Positions 26,971-35,424 of a stretch of 64,000 nucleotides of DNA are shown here, piece by piece. The translations under genes and the position numbers were made by a program. Source of the stretch: Mucilaginibacter sp. cycad4 (GTDB lineage: Bacteria; Bacteroidota; Bacteroidia; Sphingobacteriales; Sphingobacteriaceae); NCBI RefSeq assembly GCF_034263275.1, contig NZ_CP139559.1:2108001-2172000 (forward strand), in the 5' to 3' direction. The notes under the pieces are model-generated. The model saw only the letters and a program-made list of their open reading frames with translations. It was not told the origin of the DNA and made no database searches. How positions within the stretch are numbered: the first letter of the stretch is position 1; every line of letters starts with the position of its first letter.

Positions 26971-27639
26971 ATGATCGATCCAAAAATAGAAACCGCCTTT
27001 ATAGCAGCGCTTGAGGCCTTCTCCAAATACAACAGCTTTGATGCAACCCAGCTAACCGATGAGTTTGCCGATGTATTTGCATCCGACGAAGATTTTTTAT
27101 CAAAAGTAGATGAACTCGATGCGGTTTTTGATGAAAACCCAGAGGTTGAAGAGCTTCGTGAAATATTTTTCGACCTGCTGATGATCAACTTCTTTAGCGC
27201 CGACGTAAAAAAACTGGAAGAAGATTACCTCGACACACCGGAATGGGAGAGCATTGAAGAAGAAACCCTTGACCGTGGTACCGAACTCCTTAATCTTTTA
27301 CTTTACCTTAACGAGTGCGAAGACGAAGATATTGAGCCGGAACTGGAAGACTACCTGAAAGAGTTTTTATTAGTTGATGAGGATGAGTTCCAGGACGAGT
27401 ACCGCATTTATGAACCGGTTATTGCAAACCAGATCCTGATTGAAAGCCCCGTATCGGAGATCAGTAAAGTGGCAACAACGCTTCCTGAGGATTCAGAACT
27501 AAAGGAATTGTTTTACCCAATGATGTGCTTTTTTCAAAATATCGATCCGTCTGATGAAGAGAAGAAGGAGATCGCTGATAATGCCATCAATAAAGAATTT
27601 GATATGGCAGTTTTAGAAATCCTGGTAAATTTTCAATAA
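26971..27639 (+). CDS. Strongly acidic cytosolic protein, unknown function
   Basis: This 222-residue protein starts seven bases after the dihydroorotase-like gene. It is very rich in Asp/Glu (for example DELDAVFDENPEVEELRE and NECEDEDIEPELEDYLKE), predicted helical, without signal peptide or membrane helix. I recognise no domain. The tight spacing suggests co-translation with the dihydroorotase-like gene and a functional link, but the nature of the link is unknown. Confidence 0.75.
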   Translation: MIDPKIETAFIAALEAFSKYNSFDATQLTDEFADVFASDEDFLSKVDELDAVFDENPEVEELREIFFDLLMINFFSADVKKLEEDYLDTPEWESIEEETLDRGTELLNLLLYLNECEDEDIEPELEDYLKEFLLVDEDEFQDEYRIYEPVIANQILIESPVSEISKVATTLPEDSELKELFYPMMCFFQNIDPSDEEKKEIADNAINKEFDMAVLEILVNFQ

Positions 27640-27676
27640 TACAAATAGCATTTAGTAAGTAAATATAAGTCACCAA

Positions 27677-28258
27677 ATGAGTGAAGAAACAGATAAAAAG
27701 ATAAAGAAACAAGGATTGATCAAAGGAATATTCTTAGGGTTGGTAATATCGGCCATAAGCATTATTTACTTTTACTTTATGGTTACGGTAGCTAAATCGG
27801 CAGTGGTCATTACTTTTGGCTCAATAGTGTTTTCATACCTGCTGCCGTTGACTGCCGCAGCTTTATTTTCACTGAGCCTGCGGTCCAAAATAGGAGGGCT
27901 GTGGACAATGCGGCAGGCCGGTACCGGAATTTTTATCATGTTTTTTGTATCGTATTTAATGGTTTTTATTATTAAAGATCAGCTGTTTGCGAAAGTAATT
28001 GAGCCCAACATGGTTAAAAAAACAGAGACTGCCATGGTTAATGCGCTTAACAAACTGAAGGAAGAAACCACAAAGCCGGAGGAAAAGAAAGAAGCTGATG
28101 CTAAAATAGTGGAAATGAAAAAAGCTTTTGATGCCGAAAGGACGGTTACCGTCGGGCAGCAAATTCAGTCGTTAGGGATAAGCATTATATTTTTGTTTGT
28201 TTTATCGATAATTTTTGCAGCCTTCTTTAAGCGGGAAGCCGTTGGATCGGTTTCCTGA
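27677..28258 (+). CDS. DUF4199 family membrane protein (first paralogue)
   Basis: This 193-residue protein has four hydrophobic segments: about residues 13-35, 42-64, 75-95 and a last one at 163-180. Between helices 3 and 4 lies a charged, helical, Lys/Glu-rich stretch (EETTKPEEKKEADAK). This layout is that of DUF4199, whose function is unknown. It lies 37 bases after the acidic-protein gene and ends the run at a terminator. A paralogue follows 460 bases downstream. Confidence 0.75.
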   Translation: MSEETDKKIKKQGLIKGIFLGLVISAISIIYFYFMVTVAKSAVVITFGSIVFSYLLPLTAAALFSLSLRSKIGGLWTMRQAGTGIFIMFFVSYLMVFIIKDQLFAKVIEPNMVKKTETAMVNALNKLKEETTKPEEKKEADAKIVEMKKAFDAERTVTVGQQIQSLGISIIFLFVLSIIFAAFFKREAVGSVS

Positions 28259-28280
28259 CAGTAAAGCGATTAAATCAACA

Positions 28281-28320
28281 ACAAAACAGGCTTTTCAAAT
28301 TTTGAAAGGCCTGTTTTGTT
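28281..28320 (+). terminator. Terminator after the first DUF4199 gene
   Basis: ACAAAACAGGCTTTTCAAA and TTTGAAAGGCCTGTTTTGT pair with one extra C on the 3' arm. The stem core is nearly identical to the terminator after the second DUF4199 gene. Confidence 0.85.
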
Positions 28321-28720
28321 ATAGCAGATTTGCGGAATAAAAACCAGGACAAACACATCTAAATAGGGTTAACATATTTGAGATATAAAGATTACAAATA
28401 ACTAATAATCAGTGCTTTGTGTTTTACAGGATTAGCACTAACTAATATTTTTGAGTAATTAAGCACATCCGAATGTTTGTGCCTGTTATTTGCAAAAATA
28501 GGTGCCGAGGAAGCCTGGGCGTTTAACCTGCTTCAGATCATAAAACAAGTATCATTTGGTGCTAGTAGCTCACCCGCACCATAATCTTTTTCCTTAACTA
28601 TAGTAACAACAAGCCATCGGCGATAAATATTTGAAAAGCGTTTGCCGGGGTAAAAAAATAAACATATACATGATATAAGATAATTAGTTAATTTTAACCA
28701 AACACTAAATAACCTATATC
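28321..28720. other. 400-base stretch without a recognised gene
   Basis: I see no credible open frame, strong hairpin or family A repeat. It is AT-rich towards the right end and presumably holds the promoter of the second DUF4199 gene, but no exact TAnnTTTG element is visible near the start. Confidence 0.5.
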
Positions 28721-29287
28721 ATGGAAGTAAAAAAAGCGAGCCCGTCGCAACCAGCCCTGAAGTGGGCGTTAATTAACCTGGTAACTTCAATAGTTATAAC
28801 TTATGCATTTCAGTTCCTGGATCTTGATCCCAACTCATCTCTTAAATACCTCAGCTTTTTGCCCTTTATCGCTTTTTTGCTGTTAACGCAAAAAGAATAT
28901 AAAGATCAGCTTGGCGGATATATTACCTACGGGGAAGGTTTTTTATCCGGTTTTTTATATGCAATTTTTACAGGCGTTTTCGTTGCGATATTCACTTATG
29001 TTTATTATGCGATATTAAGTCCGGAAATGGTTAATAAAGCCCTTGCTGCTTCACGCGCGCAAATGGAAGCAAAAGGAAACCTGTCGCAAGACCAAATAGA
29101 CAATGCCTTAAGCATGGTAAGTAAATATTTTGCTGTTATCGCAACAGTAAGCGTGGTATTTATATACGCCATTTTCGGTGCTATAGTAAGCCTGATCTCG
29201 GCAGCGGTGTTTAAAAATGAACGATCACCCTTTGACACCGTTTCAGACAATTACGAAGACCCCAAACCAACTGACCCGGCGGTATAA
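28721..29287 (+). CDS. DUF4199 family membrane protein (second paralogue)
   Basis: This 188-residue protein has the DUF4199 layout: hydrophobic segments near 14-30, 40-56, 74-99 and 138-162, a conserved-looking YITYGEGFLSGFLYAIFTG motif, and a charged insert before the last helix (ASRAQMEAKGNLSQDQID). Its tail is polar. It differs clearly in sequence from the upstream paralogue, so the duplication is not recent at protein level even though their terminators are alike. Confidence 0.85.
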   Translation: MEVKKASPSQPALKWALINLVTSIVITYAFQFLDLDPNSSLKYLSFLPFIAFLLLTQKEYKDQLGGYITYGEGFLSGFLYAIFTGVFVAIFTYVYYAILSPEMVNKALAASRAQMEAKGNLSQDQIDNALSMVSKYFAVIATVSVVFIYAIFGAIVSLISAAVFKNERSPFDTVSDNYEDPKPTDPAV

Positions 29288-29390
29288 ACCAGGCACTGAA
29301 AAGCGGAATGCACAAAGCTTAAAGATAAGGAGCTGACTATCAATACGATTCGGTTATTTAAGTGAATTGATTGATAAATTCTATTTAAAC

Positions 29391-29424
29391 CAAAACAGGC
29401 CTTTCAATTGAAAGGCCTGTTTTG
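29391..29424 (+). terminator. Terminator after the second DUF4199 gene
   Basis: CAAAACAGGCCTTTCAA and TTGAAAGGCCTGTTTTG are perfect complements with almost no loop. The stem is nearly the same as the terminator at 28281. Confidence 0.85.
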
Positions 29425-29491
29425 TGTTGTATCTTATTTTGATTCCGGGAGGCAACTAATCGCTAACCTCCAATCGCTAATCACTAACCAA

Positions 29492-30823
29492 CTACTTCTT
29501 CATTACCAGCTTCACAATATCGTTACCAAAAACAAATACCATCAGGGTTACCAAAATTACAAAGCCTACAATCTGCGCGCGTTCAAGGAACTTATCGCTC
29601 AATGGTTTGCCTTTAATCATTTCAATGATCAGGAATACCGCGTGGCCGCCGTCAAGCGCCGGGATAGGTAACAGGTTCATTAATGCCAATACCATCGAAA
29701 GGAAGCCTACCAGTGTCCAAAAGTGAACCCAATCTACAGTACCGCCAAATAAACTGGCTATGGCTACCGGTCCTCTTACAGCTTTGCCCGGATTAACATC
29801 GCCTCTGAAAATTTTACCAATACCTTTCGCATTATCCCTGAAAGTTCCCCAGGCCCTTTGCGCTCCTATCGGAAGGGCCTCAAAAAATCCATACTTTATA
29901 ATTTTGATGTCAGGGAAATCAGTTTTTGCACGGTAAAAGCCCAATTTGCCTTCAGGCGTAACCTGTGCCTTTAAAGTAACCAGTTCGTGATTACGTCTTA
30001 TACCAAGTTCAACCTGTTTGCCTTTATTGACTGAAAGCTGGGCCTGTAATTCGTCCCAAAATACAATCGGATGATTGTTGGCCATTACAATGCTGTCACC
30101 CTTTTTTAAACCGGCTTTTACAGCATTGCTCTTAGGTTCTAATGAGTCCACTACAAATTTAGAGCGCGGTAACCGGCTGATAAAGCCTTCTATATCGTCG
30201 TTCAAATCATTCAGGATGGTACGTGGTATGCTAATCTGCAAAGTTTGAGTGCCGCGCAATATGGTAAACACAGTATTGTCCAATAACACCTGCGGGCTTG
30301 TAAGGTCGTCAAAACGTTCAAATGGTTTACCGTTAATGGCAACTACTTTATCGCCAATTTGCAGCCCTATCTTTTTACCAACTTCACCCGGTACAATACC
30401 ATATTTAGCTGCCGAGTTAGGGATATAGCTATCGCCAAAACGCATGGTTAATACCCAGAATATTAAAATACCCAATATGATATTCACCGTAACACCGCCA
30501 AGCATCACTATAAGGCGCTGCCAGGCTGGTTTTGAGCGAAATTCCCAGGGTTGCGGCGGACCGGCCATTTGCTCGGTATCCATCGACTCATCAATCATAC
30601 CGGCTATTTTTACATAGCCACCCAACGGTAGCCAGCCAATACCATACTCAACACCTTTATGTGTAAATTTAAATAAGCTCACGTTCCAGGCATCAAAAAA
30701 CAGGTAGAATTTTTCTACCTTAATGCCAAAGGCGCGTGCTGCCAGGAAATGGCCCAGTTCATGCAGGATTATTAAAATTGAAAGGCCCAGTATAAGCTGG
30801 CCCACCATGATCACTATACTCAT
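29492..30823 (-). CDS. rseP: Site-2 zinc metalloprotease RseP
   Basis: This 443-residue integral membrane protease cleaves anti-sigma factors or signal-peptide remnants within the membrane. The zinc motif HELGH is at residues 21-25 in the first helix. Two PDZ domains lie in the central region (GVVPGEVG-type start IVPGEVGKKIGLQIGDKVVAING, then LKKGDSIVMANNHPI). The second active-site motif LLPIPALDGGHAVFLI lies in the third helix. It begins 19 bases after the dxr stop, an arrangement common in Bacteroidota and other bacteria. Confidence 0.95.
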   Translation of the reverse strand: MSIVIMVGQLILGLSILIILHELGHFLAARAFGIKVEKFYLFFDAWNVSLFKFTHKGVEYGIGWLPLGGYVKIAGMIDESMDTEQMAGPPQPWEFRSKPAWQRLIVMLGGVTVNIILGILIFWVLTMRFGDSYIPNSAAKYGIVPGEVGKKIGLQIGDKVVAINGKPFERFDDLTSPQVLLDNTVFTILRGTQTLQISIPRTILNDLNDDIEGFISRLPRSKFVVDSLEPKSNAVKAGLKKGDSIVMANNHPIVFWDELQAQLSVNKGKQVELGIRRNHELVTLKAQVTPEGKLGFYRAKTDFPDIKIIKYGFFEALPIGAQRAWGTFRDNAKGIGKIFRGDVNPGKAVRGPVAIASLFGGTVDWVHFWTLVGFLSMVLALMNLLPIPALDGGHAVFLIIEMIKGKPLSDKFLERAQIVGFVILVTLMVFVFGNDIVKLVMKK

Positions 30824-30842
30824 TATCTATATTTATGTAATA

Positions 30843-32030
30843 TTAAAATTGTAATGCCTTTGAGGGCAATTGCTGTATATAATTTTGCGCAAAGATGCGT
30901 GTTTCTTTATCAGTATTCAAATAGTCGGTTAAGGTAGGGTTTGCAATGAAATTTATCTTCTGCATGCACTCCTCAATGATGTTGCTCATGGTTAAAAAGC
31001 CAATTTTACGATCAAGGAAGCCGGCAACAGCCACCTCGTTAGCAGCATTGATGATGCATGGCATATTACCTCCTTGCCTCAAAGCGGTATACGCTAAGCT
31101 TAGATTACGGAAAGTTTCCAGGTCCGGTTTTTCAAAAGTGAGGTTAGCGTAGTCGGTAAAGCTGAAGCGCTTGAAATCGGTTTGTACCCGTTCAGGATAG
31201 GTGAGGGCATACTGTATTGGCAACTTCATATCCGGCAAGCCTAATTGTGCCTTGATAGATCCATCCCTGAACTGCACCAGTGAGTGGATAATGGACTGCG
31301 GGTGAACCACAACATCAATTTGACCGGCATCAACATCAAACAGCCATTTTGCTTCAATCACTTCAAGCCCCTTGTTCATTAACGATGCCGAGTCGATAGT
31401 TATTTTAGCGCCCATTACCCAGTTGGGGTGTTTAAGGGCATCCTCACGGGTAACGTTGGCTAAAAAGTCGAGGCTACGGCCGCGAAACGGTCCGCCTGAA
31501 GCAGTGATAATTAGTTTTTCAATCGGGTTATTGTCTTCCCCAACCAGGCACTGAAAAATAGCCGAATGTTCCGAATCAACAGGCAAAATTTTAACTTCAT
31601 GTTGTTTAGCCAATGCTGTTACAATGTCTCCCGCAACCACAAGCGTTTCCTTGTTAGCAAGAGCAATATCTTTACCTGCTTTAATGGCCGCTATGGTAGG
31701 TTCCAAGCCGGCAAAGCCCACCATAGCCGTCAGTACAACTGCAATTTCGGGATGGGTTACTGTATCAATGATGGCTTGGTGACCGGCAAGTACCTGTATA
31801 GGCAGGTGCGCTAAGGCTTTCTTGACTTCCTGGTATTTGCTTTGATCGCATATAATAACATATTCAGGAACAAACTCGATAGCCTGGCTAATGAGCAATT
31901 CGGCATTAGTATGTGCGGTGAGCAAAAATGCCCTGAATAAATTGCTGTTCCACCTTATTACATCAAGTGTTTGTGTACCGATGCTGCCTGTAGAGCCAAG
32001 AATGGCAATGTTTTTTATATTGTTCACCAA
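30843..32030 (-). CDS. dxr: 1-deoxy-D-xylulose-5-phosphate reductoisomerase
   Basis: This enzyme converts DXP to MEP in the non-mevalonate isoprenoid pathway. NADPH-binding ILGSTGSIGTQTLDV is at the N-terminus, ANKETLVVAG and PVDSEHSAIFQCL (metal-binding Asp/Glu region) follow, then ASGGPFRG, HPNWVMGAKITIDSASLMNKGLE and VHPQSIIHSLVQF. No ATG is available near the expected start: the candidates are TTG at 32030 (395 residues) and GTG at 32027. The repeat element begins at the very next base upstream. Co-transcription with rseP is likely. Confidence 0.95.
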   Translation of the reverse strand: MVNNIKNIAILGSTGSIGTQTLDVIRWNSNLFRAFLLTAHTNAELLISQAIEFVPEYVIICDQSKYQEVKKALAHLPIQVLAGHQAIIDTVTHPEIAVVLTAMVGFAGLEPTIAAIKAGKDIALANKETLVVAGDIVTALAKQHEVKILPVDSEHSAIFQCLVGEDNNPIEKLIITASGGPFRGRSLDFLANVTREDALKHPNWVMGAKITIDSASLMNKGLEVIEAKWLFDVDAGQIDVVVHPQSIIHSLVQFRDGSIKAQLGLPDMKLPIQYALTYPERVQTDFKRFSFTDYANLTFEKPDLETFRNLSLAYTALRQGGNMPCIINAANEVAVAGFLDRKIGFLTMSNIIEECMQKINFIANPTLTDYLNTDKETRIFAQNYIQQLPSKALQF

Positions 32031-32147
32031 TAAAGCCCCTCTCTAAATCTCTCCCCGGCAGGGAGAAATTTTATATATCTTAATTGAATTATGATCATTA
32101 TAATTTTGTTCTTTCATGTCCTTTCCCTCCCGGGGAAAGGATAGGGG
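32031..32147. repeat. Dispersed palindromic repeat, family A (two parts)
   Basis: TAAAGCCCCTCTCTAAATCTCTCCCC...GGGAGAAATTTT and, 50 bases on, CTTTCCCTCCCGGGGAAAGG followed by ATAGGGGCT match the family A motifs. It fills the gap between the GH3-like gene and dxr and touches the dxr start codon. Confidence 0.7.
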
Positions 32148-33644
32148 CTAAATAAAACTCTTTAATCCTTCGGCTATCTTTCTGTCGTTTGAAAGCCTCG
32201 GTACTTTGTTTTGCCCGCCAAGCTTGCCTTCCGAACGCATATAATTTATAAACGCATCTTTTTGCAGGCTTTGGATCACCAAAGGTTGCAAAATGTTACC
32301 TTCTATGAGGTCAAAATAGTAAATATTTTTATTCTGAAGCGCTTTGTCCACTTTTATGGCGAAAGTTTGAAGATCGGCCGGAGCCGAGCCAAACTCAATA
32401 AACCATTCATGATAAGGTAATTGCCCTGCCTCGGGATTAACCTGCGGAGCTACCGTAAACTCAACTATATCAACCCCTTCTTTTTTAGCTACGCTCATTA
32501 ACGCATGTTCTACCTCTTCACCTATCACGTGTTCGCCAAAAGCCGAGATATAATGCTTGATGCGGCCGGTAACAATGATGCGGTATGGGTTTTTGGAAAC
32601 AAATTTAATGGTATCGCCCAGGCTATATCCCCATAAACCAGCGCTGGTATTCATGATCAGCGCGTAGTTTTTGTCTAACTCCACATCTTTAATATTAATG
32701 CGGGTTGGGTTTTCGTTAAAATACTCTTCGGACGGGATAAACTCATAAAAGATCCCGGAATCAACCAGTAATAAAAGCCCTTTTTCTTTTTGCGAATCCT
32801 GGAAGGCGATAAAACCTTCGGATGCCGGGTAAGTCTCTATCGAATCGATCTTAAAACCGATACTTTCTTCCATGCGCGCACGATATGGCTCATAGTTAAC
32901 CCCACCATAAACGTAAAGCTTAAAGTTGGGGAAAATGTCTTTTATCTTTTTTCCGCCAGCTCTGGCGGAAAGCCTGTCGAAATACATCTGGCACCAGGGC
33001 GGGATCCCGCTGATCAGGCGCATATCTTCGTTGAAAGTTTCCTCAACAATGGCATCAACTTTTTCTTCCCAATCTTCAATACAATTGGTTGGGTAGCTGG
33101 GCAAGCGATTTTTTTGCAGGTAGGCCGGAACGTGATGGGCAACTATACCCGAAAGCCTGCCTGTTGATACACCGTGCTTTTCGGCTAAAATGGGGCTGCC
33201 CTGCAGGAATATCATTTTACCATTTACAAAATCGGCCTTACCTGTTTCGTAAATATAACTCAGCAGCGCATTACGTGCAGCTTTGATATGTTCAGGCATG
33301 CTCTCGTTGGAAATAGGGATATATTTTACACCCGACGTTGTACCGGAGGTTTTAGCCAGGTAAGCCGGTTTGCCTGGCCACAGCACATTTTCCTCTCCGT
33401 TAACTACCCGGTCGATATATGGGCGAAGGTCTTCGTAATCGTGTACAGGTACGAGGCGCTTAAAATCCTCGTAATTGTTGATCTGTTCAAATTGATGATC
33501 TTTACCGAAGCCGGTGTTCTTTGCCGCATGTACCAGGTCGGTAAAAGTTTTTTGCTGTAAAGAAACAGCGTTTTTACGTACCTTATTTAGCTCGCGGTTA
33601 ACGAGTGCGGCGAATACCTTACTTAATGCAGATTTAAATCCCAT
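32148..33644 (-). CDS. GH3-family acyl-adenylating enzyme (auxin-responsive GH3-like)
   Basis: This 498-residue protein starts at the ATG at 33644, one base after the upstream gene's stop codon. It belongs to the GH3 branch of the ANL superfamily, known in plants for joining amino acids to acyl acids. The ATP-binding loop is LAKTSGTTSGVKYIPIS (about residues 92-108); VYGGVNYEPYR, ETYPASEGFIAFQ and a C-terminal ALIMNTSAGLWGYSLGDTIKFVS and VTGRIKHYISAFGEHV complete the family pattern. The substrate in Bacteroidota is unknown. Context with two glycosyltransferases and a membrane protein suggests envelope or lipid work (inference). Confidence 0.9.
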   Translation of the reverse strand: MGFKSALSKVFAALVNRELNKVRKNAVSLQQKTFTDLVHAAKNTGFGKDHQFEQINNYEDFKRLVPVHDYEDLRPYIDRVVNGEENVLWPGKPAYLAKTSGTTSGVKYIPISNESMPEHIKAARNALLSYIYETGKADFVNGKMIFLQGSPILAEKHGVSTGRLSGIVAHHVPAYLQKNRLPSYPTNCIEDWEEKVDAIVEETFNEDMRLISGIPPWCQMYFDRLSARAGGKKIKDIFPNFKLYVYGGVNYEPYRARMEESIGFKIDSIETYPASEGFIAFQDSQKEKGLLLLVDSGIFYEFIPSEEYFNENPTRINIKDVELDKNYALIMNTSAGLWGYSLGDTIKFVSKNPYRIIVTGRIKHYISAFGEHVIGEEVEHALMSVAKKEGVDIVEFTVAPQVNPEAGQLPYHEWFIEFGSAPADLQTFAIKVDKALQNKNIYYFDLIEGNILQPLVIQSLQKDAFINYMRSEGKLGGQNKVPRLSNDRKIAEGLKSFI

Positions 33645-33645
33645 T

Positions 33646-34347
33646 TCAATTGGTTTCAGATAGGTCATCATCCACATCGAGGTGGCTGTAAACCAGTTTG
33701 CGATAGGCTGCCATCAAAATAATGTTTGCAAATGGAATGGCTATTATTAGCCCCACAACAGTTATAGCGGCTACCAGCATCAATATTTCGATTATTATGA
33801 AGATCAAAAAGTACTTAAAAAAATTCCCCTTAATCAAATAAAAGCTTTGTTGTACTGATTCTATCGGGCCCGATGCGTCATCGACAATGAAGCAGGTGCA
33901 AATAGGAAAATAGAACAGAAAAAAGAACTGAACGACAAGTCCGATTATAAATTTGAAAAAGTCCTGGGCGAAGCCTTCTTTTAAACCTTCAACCAGGTGT
34001 GTTGCAAAAACAGCTAATGTACTAACCAATACCAGTAGCGTAAGATAGCTTACCAGCATCCTGATTTTAGGAATGATCTCACTAAAATCAAAGTCATAGT
34101 ATTCTTTATCCATTAGCCTGAATACCAGTTTTATAAATGCAAGAAATATAAAAGTTATTTCAACCAGCAATACAACAAAACCAATAGAACTCACCATTGC
34201 ATTGTCATCAAAATAAAATACGGTAAAGCCAGATATGAATACAATTATCATGGCAACTACCGAATAGACCGAGATTATGGCAAAATTCTTCTTTAAAATA
34301 TTCCATGCGGTTTTAATGGTCTCCGCTACAGAAAAAGGGTGGTACAT
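33646..34347 (-). CDS. Multi-pass membrane protein (DUF975/GDPD-membrane-domain-like)
   Basis: This 233-residue protein has about six hydrophobic helices, with PFSVAETIKTAWNILKKNFAIISVYS at the N-terminus, a pattern seen in glycerophosphodiester phosphodiesterase membrane domains. A later FYLIKGNFFKYFLIFIIIEI repeats the same theme. The C-terminus is acidic (LDVDDDLSE). No enzyme motif is visible. It sits tightly between the GT2 gene (5 bases upstream) and the GH3-like gene (1 base downstream), so it is almost certainly in one operon with them. Confidence 0.75.
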   Translation of the reverse strand: MYHPFSVAETIKTAWNILKKNFAIISVYSVVAMIIVFISGFTVFYFDDNAMVSSIGFVVLLVEITFIFLAFIKLVFRLMDKEYYDFDFSEIIPKIRMLVSYLTLLVLVSTLAVFATHLVEGLKEGFAQDFFKFIIGLVVQFFFLFYFPICTCFIVDDASGPIESVQQSFYLIKGNFFKYFLIFIIIEILMLVAAITVVGLIIAIPFANIILMAAYRKLVYSHLDVDDDLSETN

Positions 34348-34352
34348 ATTGC

Positions 34353-35321
34353 TTATGATCTACTTAAAACTTTCCGCTTCCAAAAATCCTGTATAAATCC
34401 TAACCCGTAGGCAATAAGTTGTGTGAAGGCAGCTATAATGCTCAAAAATGCGATTTTTAACGATTTATTTTTCCACCAGGCATGGAAAAATATTAACAAA
34501 GTGAAAATCAACAGTATAAAATTACCTATCGGTGCTAATACAGAGCCAAACAGGTTTAGAATAATAGTTAGTATAACGCCCACTGTAAAAGCGGCCGGAA
34601 AAAAATGAACCAGCTTTAATTCCTGCGGAAAAAACTTTGATATGTTGATACGCGCCCGGCCGAAAAAGTGAAGCTGTTTATAAAACTGGTAAAAGTTGGT
34701 GCGCCGTTTATGGTATACAATGGCATCGGGGATCAGCCCGATTTTAAAACCCAGTGAATGGATGCGGATGCTGTACTCAATATCCTCGCCAAGGCGGGTG
34801 ATAATAAAGCCGCCGGCTTTTTCCCAGGCTTGTCTTGAAACGCCCATATTAAAGCTGCGCGGATGAAACTGGCCAATACCCTTTTTATTGCCGCGGATGC
34901 CCCCGGTAGTAAAGGGAGAGGTCATGGAATAGCTGATAGCTTTTTGCGTAGGCGTGAAAGATTCGTGCGCACCATCCGGCCCTCCGTAAGCATCAAGGTA
35001 ATTTGCAGCCAGCGAGTTGTTTACAATCTCCAGATAGGCAGGAGGGATCAAACAATCCGAATCAAAAATTACAAAATAGTCGCCTTTAGCACGCTCAAAA
35101 CCAAAGTTGCGGGTAAAGCCCTGGCCTTCGTTCTGTTTTTTAAAATAGCGCAGGTTAAGCTTATCGGTAAATGTATTTACTATGGCTTCAGCGTCATTTA
35201 CAGAACCATCCTCAATAACCAACACCTCAAAATCCCTGTACGTTTGCAGCGTTAAGGTTTCCAGCAGTTCTTTGATTTCCTGCGGGCGGTTATATAAAGG
35301 AATGACGATGGAAAAAAACAT
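34353..35321 (-). CDS. GT2 family glycosyltransferase, membrane-anchored
   Basis: This 322-residue protein has a GT-A fold: FSIVIPLYNRPQEI, VLVIEDGS (nucleotide-binding Asp), NFGFERAKGDYFVIFDSDC with the DSD metal motif, and GEDIEYSIRIHSLG, the family ED motif. Two or three hydrophobic helices at the C-terminus (about residues 240-315) anchor it in the membrane. It is the second gene of a minus-strand run; the intergenic gap to the upstream GT2 gene holds a 17-base-pair inverted repeat. Confidence 0.9.
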   Translation of the reverse strand: MFFSIVIPLYNRPQEIKELLETLTLQTYRDFEVLVIEDGSVNDAEAIVNTFTDKLNLRYFKKQNEGQGFTRNFGFERAKGDYFVIFDSDCLIPPAYLEIVNNSLAANYLDAYGGPDGAHESFTPTQKAISYSMTSPFTTGGIRGNKKGIGQFHPRSFNMGVSRQAWEKAGGFIITRLGEDIEYSIRIHSLGFKIGLIPDAIVYHKRRTNFYQFYKQLHFFGRARINISKFFPQELKLVHFFPAAFTVGVILTIILNLFGSVLAPIGNFILLIFTLLIFFHAWWKNKSLKIAFLSIIAAFTQLIAYGLGFIQDFWKRKVLSRS

Positions 35322-35346
35322 GTTTTGCAGATAGATGTGAGATTAG

Positions 35347-35415
35347 AGATGTTAGATATGAGACTCTGGAACCCTGCTGAAAATTAAAAAGTCTCAAATC
35401 TCATATCTAACATCT
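35347..35415. repeat. Inverted repeat of simple-sequence type (family C)
   Basis: AGATGTTAGATATGAGA at 35347-35363 and its exact complement at 35399-35415 form a 17-base-pair stem with a 35-base loop, extended by further partial pairing. It lies between two glycosyltransferase genes. Similar ATTAG/AGATT-rich tracts occur near 16.6, 29.5 and 49.6 kb. Confidence 0.7.
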
Positions 35416-35424
35416 AAAATCTAA

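Noticed and set aside
32790-33167. 125-codon open frame antisense to the GH3-family gene
   Set aside because: The sense frame has full GH3 motifs; the antisense product has none.
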